Shown here: positions 12,010 to 24,359 of the stretch, one piece after another | Position numbering within the stretch: position 1 is the stretch's first letter | Layout: the number at the start of each line of letters is the position of its first letter | Assembly (NCBI GenBank): GCA_934047225.1 | Contig: OW203986.1 | Coordinates: 12,837,221-12,901,220, forward strand | Reading direction: 5' to 3' | DNA length: 64,000 nt | Origin: Ypsolopha sequella | Taxonomy: Eukaryota > Arthropoda > Insecta > Lepidoptera > Ypsolophidae | The notes under the pieces: generated by a model | The model's database searches: none | Told to the model about the DNA's origin: nothing | What the model saw: the letters and a program-made list of their open reading frames with translations, nothing else | Made by a program: the position numbers and the translations under genes

Positions 12010-12232
12010 GGTAGCGTGCGGCCGTGTGATCAGTTACGATCCGCGGTTAAGCAACGCTTGGCACAGTCAGTCCTTGGATGGGTGACCATTTGTGGCATTT
12101 ACATCTGGGTCCCTTCGTACCTCACAAAGCACGTAAAGCAAAATGTAATAGTCGTTAAGCCGTGTCAGAGGCCAGTATAGTGGCCTCAACAACCCTGACA
12201 CCAGGTTGGCCACTTACCACATGACAACAATA
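12010..12232 (+). mobile_element. 5S rRNA-derived SINE (SINE3-type)
   Basis: The head resembles the internal promoter half of 5S rRNA: GGTTAAGCAACGCTTGGCAC, then CAGTCCTTGGATGGGTGACC, which matches the A box/intermediate element/C box region of animal 5S rRNA. A non-5S body follows (GAGGCCAGTATAGTGGCCTC, a small hairpin, then CCCTGACACCAGGTTGGCC). It is not a functional 5S gene, because the 3' third and terminator are absent. RNA polymerase III-transcribed SINEs with 5S heads are an established class. Confidence 0.8.
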
Positions 12233-12234
12233 TT

Positions 12235-14375
12235 CTTTCTAAACTGGATGGCGCTAAGTCTAAAGCTTGTTTGTGTGACTTGTTTAGTATTAAGGGTATG
12301 GGTGACCCAAGATTGAGCAACTTATTTTGCATCAAGTAGAACTGAACTCTATTAAGTTTCATTATTGTTTAAAATAGTGCGCTCTTAGCTGTGGCTTGTA
12401 CGACAACCAAAATATCAAGCGCTCTCAAAAAACTGCGTTTTTATTCAATAGCTCTGGTTCTGGTTTAAAAAAAAACACTATTTGTTCAAACTAGCTAGAT
12501 ATCATTCAAACAAATAAAAAAACGACTAAATCCTGAAATCGATACTCAAAAGAAACTGAATATAAAGTCTAAAACCAATAGAATATAATTATGTGGGTTT
12601 ACAAAAGGTTTTATTTACAGTTAATACAGTCAATTGACATTGTTTGTTCAAACTTACGTGTATTTTTTTAAATAACTGTGGGTTTCCTGCTTATTGCAAC
12701 AAAATCATCCAAAGTCTATCATTTCATTTATAATTGCCTCATCTTTCCCCTTAAGGGAATTCTCTTTCTAAAAAAAAGAATGACAAAAAGACAAAAAAGA
12801 GTCCGTATTTGCCATTAAAAAAAAAAAGACTAACGCGCTGAAAGTTTCGCACCGTTATATTAAATTGATTAGCTTGATACTTACGTACCTAATTCTTTTT
12901 GAACGTTCATATTAAAACTATTATAAAATTGCTTAGTATTTATTAAAAATTGGCGACTCCCCTCAAAGTTACATTTATATATATATTTATGTATTACGGT
13001 GAAAATGAAAAATAAGGTTACTATTAATAATTATCGGTGAATATTAATAATCAGCACATCTTTCGTGAATGTGATAAATTCCGGTCGACTAATCACTTTC
13101 ATCGGCAATTATTAATAATATTCGTACGGGTTTGGTGAAAGTAATAAAACAAACATTATTAGCTTTATTTATCGTTCCAATGTTGGTTCATAATAAAATT
13201 ATCAAGATAACAAGAAATGCATATAATGCTTTGATTTTACTTTTCTCGTTTTCTCGATGGCGGTTAAAGTGAAAAGCTGTGAACAAACAATCATCGTTTA
13301 TTACTAGAACTTCACAAACAGTATTACGCAGTGTTACTCAATCGTCCAAGATTACGTTCATGGGATTGTTTCGGGGTTGCGTAACGAAATTGTTAACACC
13401 TATAGAAAGGGTAACTGTTTTGAATTTAATTATAGCTTTACAAAATAGGCTATTGTATGACCTGGTATTTTTGTTATTGTTTTCTCCATTCTGCTTTTGT
13501 TTCCTTCTAGGCTTATGGCTTGTGAACCTTTGTCCACGCCGCCATTTTGAAGAATTCATTATTGATTGACTCTGGTATCCTCAAAACGGCATAGAATGGA
13601 AGTTAGATAAAAAAGCAAGATAAATAATAAATATTTTATATGTCAAGAGACTTTATTATTTAAGGGTATGGCATAAGTAACTAAAATAACAAAGGCTATT
13701 TTAGAACCTCGGAATTTGGCTTATAAGTAGTATATACATATTAATACTATAAATTTTTCTATATTATAATAATATCTTAATATATATTAATAATATACCA
13801 AAAAGTATGATACAAGACCTCTGCATGCATCACCATAATAAGTAAAATCATGAAATATTCACAAGTCCGATTGTCTGTCTGTACAGTTGTGAAACACGTC
13901 GCTGCCACTAATGGTCATTTGCAAGATAAAAGATGTCAAGTGTAAGGAAACTTTGTGTAAAGTGTTTAGTTATTCTGAAAACGAACACACATCTCCATAA
14001 GGAAATAGAGAAAAGTAGGGTTCCCCAGGGTACCTTGAATGGGAAAACTGTTTTAGTATTATTTTGTAAAAATTATAACTAACACAAACTCGGTTTGGGA
14101 ATTGTATAAAACATCTTAAAACAACTTCTCTTATGTAGTTAGTTTTTGCTAGACCAAAGTTCAATTACAAAAATATGGAAATCCAACCTAAGACTTTGAA
14201 GAGTACAATAACCTCTAAACTTGACATGGCCGTGACCATTTTACTTTGTTAAATCCTGTTTTGTTTTTACGTCGTATCTCGCAGATTTTAATCATAGATA
14301 ATTTGTCAGAATCACGCGTTCGTAGACTTCGTAGGCATCTGAAACGAGTGCGCCATTTTGTCTTACAATAAAGCA
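12235..14375. other. No recognised gene or repeat
   Basis: AT-rich single-copy-looking DNA. A small inverted repeat of ATTAATAATTATCGG/CGGCAATTATTAATAAT lies at 13026-13120. The 96-codon frame at 13279 and its antisense partner have no domain and biased hydrophobic composition. Confidence 0.5.
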
Positions 14376-14546
14376 TACAATGTAGCCGATTCTGAAGGCT
14401 TTAATTTTAGTTTTAGAGCTGTCAAAACTTAAATTTTTCCAAAGTAATTTAGCTTCTGTTCTTAACACTTATAAGCTATTTTGCAATGATGAAAATTTTG
14501 TTTTGACGGTATTAAAATTAAAGCCTTCAGAATCGGCTACATTGTA
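14376..14546. mobile_element. Foldback MITE, GCCGATTCTGAAGGC family, copy 1
   Basis: 171 bp. The left arm TACAATGTAGCCGATTCTGA is repeated inverted at 14527-14546, and the similarity continues through GGCTTTAATTTTA. A relative lies at 58380. No coding capacity. Confidence 0.78.
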
Positions 14547-14549
14547 TGG

Positions 14550-16860
14550 ATTCTAAGGCGACGATGGAACACGTTACCAACGGAAAACATTAATTATTTT
14601 TTATTTTTGAAAAAATTTAAATTTTAATGTGATTTATTAGGCGGCCAAAAAAGCTATTTTGTACAATACTTTGTAAATGATCCGGCACAAAAACTTTATG
14701 CGTGTTTATAGGTGTAGTTGTTGTGTAGGATCACTCAAAATGATCATTCAATTTTGCTAGGAAAGCCAAATTGACATTAAAATATGGTCGCCTAATGCCA
14801 TAAATTACATTTATTTAATACTTTTTGTAGCATAACCTAACTAGCTTTTTATGCTATCCTTGTCTGTGTGGTTGAAGTGACAAGGACATAGCTTAAAACG
14901 TTCGCTAACCTGAGTAAGTTTGCTGAGTATAAATGGGCCCAAGTCCAACAATGTGGATCTAATCTGATTGAAAATGAACTTTATTTTGCAGCTGCCATTC
15001 TTCAAAATATTATCAAAGGTAACGTCATAAAATAGTATATTTCGTGACGAGTATAAAAGAACGTAATATTTTTTGACTTTATATTTCATGTTATATAGCG
15101 GATTTACTGACTAGACAAATAAAAAGAACGATCGATTAAATAAAATGTTATATGTTGTGGTTTTAAGTCTGGTTTAGTTTTTATTAATAATCTAAGGTAA
15201 ACAGAATAACAGCGTTTCATTTTAACTTTAGCACAGATAATTAATCTAGTAAAGAAACATTTGTTTGTTAAATAAATGTCTTCTCATTTTATTCAGAGGA
15301 GTATTCGTTTTCAAGGCAGTTTTGTGTCTTCGGTATTCTATGAATGTCAATCTTACTCGGTTCCTTTAATATTATCCGCAGTTAGTAAACAAAGTAGGCC
15401 ACATGCGGCGTCTATCTTGTCTCTGGTACCTTGAATGAGCCGAGCATACATGTGGCTAGCTAGGAGCCTGTGTAAAGTTCAGTGCCCTTACCCTCCATAC
15501 GTTTAGTTACTGCAACAATGCAGAGATCTACTTGAAAAAGAGTTTTCTGACAGGAGGTGCGGGATAAACTGATAACGTGTGTGAAACAATGCATTAAAAA
15601 AAATTCAAGACTCAACATAAAAAAGGAAAGTGCATGTGTGGGTAAAATACAAAAATATTCATAGGAAAATATTTCAACTTCAATAACATTTTTAAAATTG
15701 GAAAAGCGCGATGATTCCTCGTTGTGTTTTTGTCCACTTGGCACAATATTTTCGTGGGTAAAGAAAGTTTTGCTAAAAATAATGATAAATCATCAACAGA
15801 AAATAACTTGTACTAGCAATTTTCCGTTCATAATATATTCCAAGTTCCACCAAGTGCCAACATCCAACAGCATGAACATTCATACAATAAATTGTGTTTT
15901 TGTCAAAAGGTGATATTAAATATTAAAATATACATATAAGATTGATAAAATAAAATATGGTTCCGCTAATTTATGAATATGTAATATGTGTCCAAAAAGA
16001 TGCTTGACACTTAATTTGACGAATTATATAAATTTGACGTCCGATGACGTATTAGTATATATATATTTTTGTTTATATTTTAACGGCTCTGGATTCTCGT
16101 CTTTTTGAAATAATATCATTGGTGATGTCGTAATCTTTTCCGTGGTTTATTTCAAGTAATATTTTTCCTTTGTTTCCAGTTCTGTTAACAGATCAAGTGG
16201 GTTTTTTTTTCCTATTCGTTCTGTGACTATACTAGTATTAGCACTGGATTTGTCTGCCAGTGATCTTGTCATCTGCACGGAGTAATTCGTACAGTAAGAT
16301 ACCGAAGCTTTTTATAAGAAGTTTTTAATTTTGATTTAACCTAAAACAATACATTGTATTTGTTATACAAAACGCACACAAATATCAGATCGTTCATCTA
16401 TGATTTTGTGTATAAATTACTAGTGACTCCCTAATTGGCACAAATAGCAGCAATACAAAATCTATCGACAGGTTGGTTGCATAAATGTTTATATAAGTTA
16501 GTCATCATTTTATGATTAGTAGGCTGTCCTATTTTTGGAACCGTAAATATTATTGGCTGCCTGGAGCATTACAGGGCTGCTCTGGCTTATATTACTCAAT
16601 GTAATAGCCCAAATGCGATATTTGAGATAATAATTTATAGCTCAATTTGATGCTTTGTTAATGCAGTAATGTTATTACAGAAATGATACAGTGAGACAGG
16701 TCTTTCAAAAAGCTTGTACTTACAGGATGATTTGAATATTTTTTCCACCTGAGTACACACAGCTGAGTTGTCATTAATATGAAATTTAAATAAATACTGA
16801 GTAGATACTCGTCCATGTAGAGGAGAACTGCATTTATTAAAATAAAAGCATTTTTATATG
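14550..16860. other. No recognised gene or repeat
   Basis: AT-rich sequence with scattered short frames. Nothing with splice signals or a homologue elsewhere in the window. Confidence 0.5.
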
Positions 16861-16861
16861 T

Positions 16862-17052
16862 AACTAGCAGATGCCCAATAGCGTTGCTCGTTTGGATCCC
16901 GTTTTTCCCGATCCCGGGGGAATTTCCTAAAATCCCTTCTTAGCGCATGTAAACGATATAAAAGGAACCTACAGTTGAAATTTCATGTTCCTCGATCGAG
17001 CCGTTTAGTCTTGGCGTTGATAGATCTGTCAGGCAGGCAGGAAGTCAGGGTA
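16862..17052 (-). mobile_element. Helitron-like non-autonomous piece
   Basis: The left edge AACTAGCAGATGCCC reads on the minus strand as GGGCATCTGCTAGTT, a CTAG|T end of the Helitron type. The body carries a GATCCCGGGGGAATTTCC block and ends at CTGTCAGGCAGGCAGG. The layout matches widespread lepidopteran interspersed repeats. The class assignment is from memory of those repeats and is not proven here. Confidence 0.5.
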
Positions 17053-17062
17053 GGTATTCGTT

Positions 17063-17430
17063 TATAATAGGTCATTTTCTATAGAGAATTTGAAGGAAGC
17101 TCAATTTTCAGTACTAACACTTTGCATTTTTTTAAGAATGACAAATCCAAATTTTATAGAGCTAAAAGCAACATTAAGTTCATTTTTGTAAGTGTGTGCT
17201 TTAAAAAATATTACGATCGTGGAAAAGGATTGCATTTAAGACGAACTGTTTTTGAAAATTGAATTTTAGTTATCAAACTGACAAGAAAAACGAAATTTAA
17301 TACGTAGATGTACTTGAAATCAACTTTAAAACAAAATACGAAAAATGGAAATACCTATTGAATTACAGAAATGATGAACTTATGAATCTGTAAGAAAATT
17401 TCGGCAATTTTGTAGGTAATGCCTATTATA
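17063..17430. mobile_element. TIR element, family 5, copy a
   Basis: 368 bp. The ends are TATAATAGGTCATT and, inverted, TATAATAGGCATTACC. It aligns with 25500-25912 through most of its length (ACAAATCCAAATT, GACGAACTGTTTTT, TTAATACGTAGATGTA, AGAAAATTTCGGCAATTT). Confidence 0.75.
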
Positions 17431-18636
17431 TACAGATTTAAATACATCGTTGTGGTAGTAAAATCTGACTGATTTTATTACCGCTTCTCTCTTTCTAGTT
17501 TATCACCTTTTTTCACCCAAAAGTTGCTTGGCAGGAATAATTTGTCAAACGCAATGAGTGCTACCTTTATATACGTGCTACAATAAACGCGTGTTCCGCG
17601 ACGTTACACGCGCGCGTGGATATCGTTTCTCTCGATCACGTGAAAATTTCTTAAAATGTCTACGCCACTAAGTCCAAATTCTCGTTCCTATACGAATACA
17701 TCATTGCAAGACATACTTTTGCCCCTTAAACGCATGAGATTTAATTTTTGTATGAAATTGAAAACAATGATAGAAAAACCAAAATAATATGAAAAAAAAA
17801 AACTTTTTGATTGAAAGCGGGTTTTTACAAATAAAAACAAGAAAAGAAAAAAATTATTTCGCTATAAAAATGAATTTTTTGATTTTTCTTTTGTTTGATT
17901 AAGTTTTAGTAAAGCTTAACTCTTTTTGACATTAATATCAAAAAACTATAAAAATACATGCAAGCAGATTATTTATTAGATTTTCTTTCCAAAAGCTCAC
18001 TTTAACGATTTTCTCGATAAAATGCGAGAAAATACAAAAACAAAACAAAATGAAATAAATTAATATTTTAAATTGAATAAAATTAAAAGCTGTTTCCAAA
18101 CATATTTTAACCTCATACAATCATTATTAACAAAAATAATGTAAATAATAAATAAAAAAACTTTTGCGTTTTCAACCCAAAATGCATTTAAGGGTTATGA
18201 ATAAAATAAATACATTTGTGATCCAAAATGTTTAGCTGCGTACTAAAATTCCTGAACTAAAGGTTAAATCCTAATTTGACACGTAACATTATTTGGTCTC
18301 ATTTGACAGATAAAAGCTCTAGGGAAAATTCTAAACTCAAGCTATTAGTTATGTAAAGCTATTCAGCGAAGGAATAAATCGTTTCTTCAGTAAACAATAT
18401 TGTACAGTTTCTAAAAACACTATCTATACCTACACCCCTTTACGGGTTACCATCTTTAGGCTGTGCGTTGTCTATAACAATCAGATAGTTATTCTAAACT
18501 GTTTTATATGTATAATATGATAACATATATATTTATTATTTTTTGCACCGAGGCGCCTTTTAGCTTGATCAGACAAATCTTTTTTTTTCTTTAGCCGTTA
18601 ACAGAGCGACCGATGCTTTGTTATATGTACTAATAC

Positions 18637-19065
18637 AGTGTGGTAGGCGCCAACAATTTTGAGTTGACCTGTGTCGGTACAAATATCAACAGAAACTGTA
18701 TATTGTAGTAACGTTCATATCAGCGCGCACTGCATTAATTACGTCGCTGGGTCTCCGGATAGCGCAAAATAGGCGCTTAAAAACACTTGAAAATTTTATA
18801 AAAATTGTAGCTTAAACTCTTCAAAAATAATTAAAGAAACTCATTTGTTGTTTGTTAGAATATCATCAATTTGACAAAGTTTCAATTTGTTTCTTTGCAT
18901 ACTTAATTAATGAAATCGGACCTTATTGTTAAATTGGAGCCTATTTTCGTATTTATTTTGTTAAATATTATTATTATTATATGATTATTATATATTAATT
19001 ATTCCACATATTCTAAATTAATAATATAATAATATAATAACTAAATTAATATCTGAGTAAAACCT
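18637..19065 (-). mobile_element. TTAA-type MITE, family 3, long copy L
   Basis: Shares GCCAACAATTTTGAGTTGAC, then GTCGGTACAAATATC and TCATATCAGCGCGCACTGCA with other family 3 copies. The A/T-rich right half aligns with the copy at 33430 as far as ATCTGAGTAAAACC. The left TTAA is not preserved. Confidence 0.68.
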
Positions 19066-19642
19066 TTTAGTCAACAGCTGTAAGAACCACCGTAATGGGA
19101 CTTCCAAAAAAGGTTAACATTTCCTTGGGCATGTTTGTGAGGGACTCGCAACAAAGCCACTTCATACCTTATAACGATCTGACTTTACACAGTTTTCCTA
19201 GTATCATTATCATGATTTTTCTCGCGCATTGAACAAGATAACTTCCTTTCATTCCCGGTATAATAAGACTAAGACATTTATTCATACGGCTTAGCTTTAA
19301 ACGGCACGTAATAGAGTTGATTTTCGAAAACTTAACGTCTTCTATTTGTGGTGAAATAGTTTAAGTAAATGCTAGATTCTAAGATCGAATGTGATTCGAC
19401 ACGGAGAGAAAGTGTCGACATGATCAGATTACTTCTACTGATAGTTAATATACTACCTACTTACTTACAAGTAAAAGCAACGCCTCCATCTGAAGGTGTA
19501 CCTATATATGAGTAGTATCACTTGAAAACTATTGAACTGATTTTGCCACAGTTTTCTATATTACCTAGCTGATTCAAGTTTTAAGGTATGAACAAAAATA
19601 AAGCTCAGCAGTAAAAGCGGTCGAACCAAGGTTTCTCTATAC

Positions 19643-19860
19643 CAGGGGTGGCCAAGTTCGATCCCGATCGACCGGTCGATCAAGGCTGCTAGTCCAGTCG
19701 GTCGTGGCGTTTTCAATTTCCCTCTTAGTAAAATAAATTTGTATACTACATAATTGTATACTGTTTCACTTAAAATTTCAAGAAGTATGTTATTGGTAGA
19801 TCGCACAGGGTTTCATCCGTAAACAGTAGATCTTAAGTTTAATAAAGTTGGCCACCCCTG
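19643..19860. mobile_element. hAT-type MITE with perfect 8-bp duplication
   Basis: 218 bp with terminal inverted repeats CAGGGGTGGCCAAGTT / CAGGGGTGGCCAACTT and an identical 8-bp duplication CTCTATAC at 19635-19642 and 19861-19868. This fits the hAT superfamily exactly (8-bp duplications, CAGGGGTGGC-type ends). A GATCGACCGGTCGATC palindrome lies near the left end. The open frame 19561-19806 crosses it by chance. Confidence 0.93.
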
Positions 19861-20072
19861 CTCTATACTTAACACAACAATTTTTGTGGAGCCACTGAGA
19901 GGGAACAATCAAGGCTACCAGAGAATAAAATGTAATACGCATACCTATGTGGATTTTTAATTACTTTCCATGCTAGATGTACAAGGAAAGTTCAGTGCGC
20001 TAAGTAATTGCAATTCAATACTTATATAAAGCAAATAAAAAAAGTCAAGCAGAAAAGGAGTAGGTATGTTAA

Positions 20073-20945
20073 GGGGCTGGTAGCCGCCAACGAACTTGAG
20101 TCGACTGCTGTCTGTACAAATATCGACAGAAACTACCTACATATTGAAATAATGATCATATCAGCGCACCCTGTATTACTACATCGCTGGGTTTCCGGAT
20201 AGTGCAAAATAGGAGAAAATAATACTTTTCACATAGACGCGATAGACGGAAAAAAAATTCATTAAGAGGCTATGCGAATTTTATTTTTGTCACTGTCACT
20301 CCAAGCGAAAACACGCTCAGTGCGAGAAGGGGGGATTCAGGGCGAAAGCGAAAAATGTTAGTTTTATAATTTTTATAAAAAAACTAAAATAGCTAGCAAA
20401 ATTTCAAATATCAAATCTGTAGATATTGTTGAAACACACCTAATAAAACATGTTTCAGTTCTGTATATGGTTCCTATTCGTCAAACGAGGAGAAAAAGTG
20501 TGTTTGAAGACCTCATTTCAACAATTATTTCTATCGAGGAAAATTTATCCAAACATGATTTCCAATTTCAAAACCCTAGATTATATAGTCAAAATGCATA
20601 TACCAGAAAATGATTATAATTTTCCGTGTATTTCATGAAATACACAGAACAGAAACACCCGTATTTTTTTCGCATATCGCCTTAAAGATTTTTCTAAACA
20701 ATATTTTCCTTGTTTTTTAGTGCAAGTACCATACAAATACTCGTAGTAGTAATTTCAAAGAAATAAACAATTTAGTCTAAAACAGCTTGACTTTGATCTT
20801 TGAACAATATTTTCATGCTGTTTATTATACGCGAGAAATGAAGCTGTTTATTATAGTTTATTTAGCAATATATATATATTTTATAATTTTTAAACAAACC
20901 GTTTAAGAGAAATAACTTTATCAATAGAGTCATTTTCGGATGACG
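20073..20945 (-). mobile_element. TTAA-type MITE, family 3, copy J, split by a family 1 element
   Basis: Starts after TTAA at 20069-20072 (GGGGCTGGTAGCCGCCAACG). It follows the family 3 pattern to CTTTTCACATAGACGC, is interrupted by the family 1 element 20266-20681, then resumes with TTAGTGCAAGTACCATACAA and AACAGCTTGACTTTGA as in 667-1016. Confidence 0.72.
20266..20681 (-). mobile_element. TTAA-flanked MITE, family 1, copy C (416 bp)
   Basis: Exact TTAA at 20262-20265 and 20682-20685; 416 bp, the same length as 4823-5238 but inverted. It sits inside a family 3 element, so it is the younger insertion. The open frame at 20450-20638 is an accidental reading. Confidence 0.9.
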
Positions 20946-21314
20946 CCATCAATCTAAATCCACGGAGACGTGCACAAAAGTCTAGAAGTAGTTTCTTTGC
21001 AATAATGTTTGTGAAAGTACAAAAAGCAGTGGAACTAATCCAGTTGAAATTACTGTTCCACGTTGATAATTGTGATAGAAACTCGGATTTCAATTTGGCT
21101 TGTAAACATGATTATTGTGATCATACCTTGTAAATACGATATTCTATTCGAGAGTATGTTGAAATTCTATCACCGAATTCATCATATTGAAACCCTATAT
21201 CTTCCAAATCCGTCATTATGTAAAATCGTTGCGGGGATATGAATGTTTGTATGAGGAGTGGAAGAAGCTGACATTTATTGTAACTAACATACGTTATTGT
21301 GTAAATTTATGTAA

Positions 21315-21667
21315 TAGTAGTTTATGCTACAAGGGCGCAAAGGAATAAATTACGAGGACGATTTAAAACAGGAGCGAAGCGAGTGTTTTAAACGTAACCG
21401 AGTAATTTATTGCTCTTACGCCCGTGTATCATACTAAAACAAATTATGATTGGCTTAAAAGGACTGTATCCAGAGCTGTTAAACAGTGGAAAAAGAAGTA
21501 TAAAATTTATGGTACACAGAAAAAGTTGCAGGTTAGCCAACCATTGTAAAGAAATAAAAAAAAAAAAAAAAAAAAAAGCCCTAGGGCAAAATAATCGACT
21601 TTGTGTTTGGTTTTGATGCATATAAAGTGGGCCTTTACGAGCACTTGCATTGAAAAATATTTTATTA
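21315..21667 (+). mobile_element. Hairpin-headed repeat, family 8, copy 1
   Basis: The first 122 bp (21315-21436) form a hairpin: TAGTTTATGCTACAAGGGCG returns inverted as CGCCCGTGTATCATACTAA, around the loop GGAGCGAAGCGAG. The remainder, with a 23-A run at 21557-21579 and GCCCTAGGGCAAAATAATCG, aligns inverted with 39008-39286. Because it includes an A-run it could be mistaken for a retroposon, but the other copy has interrupted T's in the same place. Confidence 0.72.
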
Positions 21668-22380
21668 GTAACCTTAACGTTTCTACCGGATATAATACCA
21701 TCAAATTTTAGACATATGTTATTTCGACGCAATTTTATTAATAAATATCTTATGATCGCGATTTAAAAACCATCAAACCTTCATCTATTTCTGATGGTGT
21801 GATTAAAACATCAACAAAACGATATCCTGATGCATGAAAAAATTCAATATCTTTTGATGTTGAAGACAGTACAAGGCCAGGGCTATTAACATAGCTACCT
21901 ATTAGAACAGAGTTGTTATAATCATTATACATATACATATACATACATACTCTACAATAGATGCGAGGTCGAAAGTTTTCCTGTTCTGATGCATAATTAC
22001 AATTACCCTTAATAGTACAGAAAACCTTGACGCTAAAGAAAATAGGGTTCCAAATAATTCAATATTTCACAATATTCCAATCCATTAGTCTTCTTCGTCA
22101 AACTTCGTAATTTGATACATAACATTAGTAAGTGACGTGAGTAATTATGATTTAGTTTAAGAAAATATTTGTAAAAAGGTAGTGTAGTAATAACAAAGGG
22201 TGATGAGTTGACGGCAAAGTAAGTTAAGGAATCTGAAACTTAAAACCAGTTGATATTATAGAAATTGTACCTATAGAATCAGATACTATAATGCTAAATA
22301 AATAATATTTTTAAGCCTTTTTTTGGCCTTTTATTGTTTTAAAGAGATTATATTATATAAATAAAAAAAGTATTAACTTG

Positions 22381-22543
22381 TTTCGAAATATATTTCGACA
22401 AACTTGTTGTCGTCGTCAGTCAAAAAAGTATTTATAATTTACTTATATTTATAATTATAATTATAATCTACTATTTATTAGTATTTATAATTTACTTATT
22501 CGACTCACGACGACAACCAGTTTGTCAAAATATATATCGAAAC
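22381..22543. repeat. Inverted pair of hammerhead-like stem motifs (locus 2)
   Basis: Minus strand 22419-22381: CTGACGA, C, GACAA, loop CAAGT, TTGTC, GAAATATATTTC. Plus strand 22504-22543: CTCACGA, C, GACAA, CCAGT, TTGTC, AAAATATATATC. Both arms end outward in GAAACAAGTTAA and are separated by about 85 bp of A/T repeats. Similar arrangement at 56403-56535. Confidence 0.6.
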
Positions 22544-22559
22544 AAGTTAATCCTTGTTT

Positions 22560-23700
22560 ATTTATTTAATATAATCTATTTAAAACTACTATAATGCTGA
22601 AATATTAAACGAATAATATATATTTTATGCATAAGACAAAATTAAATGCATTTTTAAGCAGTTGATAATTCAAACTAAATTGCTTGTTTATGTAATTTTG
22701 CTCAATGCTTCTGAAGTTTCGTTCAACATTGCTGAAGAGGAAATTCAGAGTATTTTATTATTCTTGTTGATTTTTATGTCCTAAACGTTATGTCCTTTTT
22801 GTTCTAAATGTCATCTTATTTTATGATTCCGTAAACAATAGAAACCCTTGTATGCTCCTTCATCGCTTCATCCTTAATTGTGATGACGGTTGGTTCTAGA
22901 CATTATCTTGATGAATAAAATCAGATATAATTTTTTCTGCGTTTAGATTCATAGCCTTCATGCTGTTTAATACGAATCCAAAATTTAGATATGTATATGT
23001 CTATTGAGATCGTAAATCCGAAACGAGGTTCAGTGAATCACTTTGGGAATGACATCGTTAAAATTGTTTATTAATTAATCCTAATAAAGCGAATGTCCAC
23101 ACATTCCAGCTCCTCTTCATTTTAATAAATCTTTATATCCATAAAAAACTTTGTTCCCTAAAAAATTACAAACTAACACACAAAATGTAATTCCACAGCT
23201 CTGTTAGAAGGAAAGAAGCGAATCAAAGCGGTCATGTAATATTTTTTTAAATGGTAAATCTTGTTGTAGTTGCGAATTTTCTCAGTTTTTATGAGAAAAA
23301 AATTCACAAGGTTTTCTTGAAAATATATTATAATATTTTCTTTGAAGAAAAACCCAAGTGGTTCTAATAATAAATCATAATTTTCTTAGCATGTATGAAA
23401 ACAACTGAAAGATTCATAGTTTTAATTCATAATTTATTATACCATCGGTGCTAAACAGGGAACCGTCGAGTACTCCGCGTAGTCCTGTTTGCCTTCGAAG
23501 AAACTGTACGATTACAGTGAAACTAGTCAAGAGAAATCTAACTAATACATCGATCGATAATTAATTAAGTAGAAAATATTACTTTGAAAGTGAACCGCAT
23601 ACGCAAAAAGTTACCCCAAACTGAAAAACTGATAAATTTTACCAAATATTGTAATGCGCTCTGTTAGGTTAATACTAAAATATTTATAAATATAAGTCAA
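22560..23700. other. Intron-like AT-rich DNA
   Basis: Downstream (minus-strand sense) of the donor at 23716. No repeat match or coding frame found. Confidence 0.4.
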
Positions 23701-23715
23701 TAAAACACGACTTAC

Positions 23716-23890
23716 CAAAATGACAGAAGATATTTTTCTAAAAATCACAAAATTCATACACTCTCAACACAATCAAAAATATACACTTATAACATTTTTC
23801 ACAGTCCGAAGCCGATTGATGTTTCCAGTGTGATGTTTGTCATTACAACTTTACACCGACGCGCATTTTACGTACGTACGCTACGTTGAA
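23716..23890 (-). promoter_or_regulatory. Candidate first exon and promoter region, minus strand
   Basis: The 180 bp to about 23960 are GC-richer and CpG-bearing within AT-rich DNA, and I matched none of it to another repeat in the window. On the minus strand a leader-like stretch runs to CTGTCATTTTG followed by GTAAGT (23715-23710), a consensus 5' splice donor. Upstream, around 23931-23950, are two GACGTC/TGACGTC cores of the cAMP-response-element type. The leader contains a short upstream frame (MTNITLETSIGFGL, then stop) and a second ATG open to the donor (MNFVIFRKISSVILG). The start point is not defined by sequence. It may be a non-coding first exon of a gene extending below position 1. 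Confidence 0.4.
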
Positions 23891-24359
23891 AGACCAATAC
23901 CGAACTAAACTTTATTATTTCACGCTTCGTGGACGTCGCTCGGTGACGTCGACTCGTAGTTTTATCTCATTAATCACAACGTCTAGTCTGCATTACATTG
24001 CTGGCTCACCAGCCAAGGTATGCAGCTCGTCCATATAAGGCAAGCACTGTATAAAGAACAACGGTAATGGTGGTAAGAATGAGGTGTTGTAGTACGGAAA
24101 CCGTCTTCTGAGATACTTTGTCAGATGGGATTTCTCGCACGTGGATAAATTTAATTCAAGAATGGGATTATGTTATGTTTGGGTCGCCACCTGAAAAAAA
24201 TTGTTTAAGGATCAACCTGACCCTAGAACATGAACAACGCCAGACTTTCGAGGGTTCATAGGAAGAAATAAGGACTTTATTAAATTAAAAATTAAAAATG
24301 TTAGGATCTGTTGATCTTTTATTAAGTCAACGTACTATAAACAATATCTTAAGATATAT

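Noticed and set aside
12045..12105. 5S rRNA gene
   Set aside because: Only the internal promoter portion is 5S-like; the 3' part is replaced by SINE body.
13279..13569. Small membrane protein gene
   Set aside because: Hydrophobic stretch comes from T-rich DNA; no start context, splice signals or antisense asymmetry.
17570..17640. TATA promoter with CpG patch (TATATACGTG, CGCGCGCGTGG)
   Set aside because: No exon, donor or conserved element follows on either strand.
21557..21579. Poly(A) tail of a retroposon
   Set aside because: The A-run is internal to family 8; the second copy continues on both sides of it.
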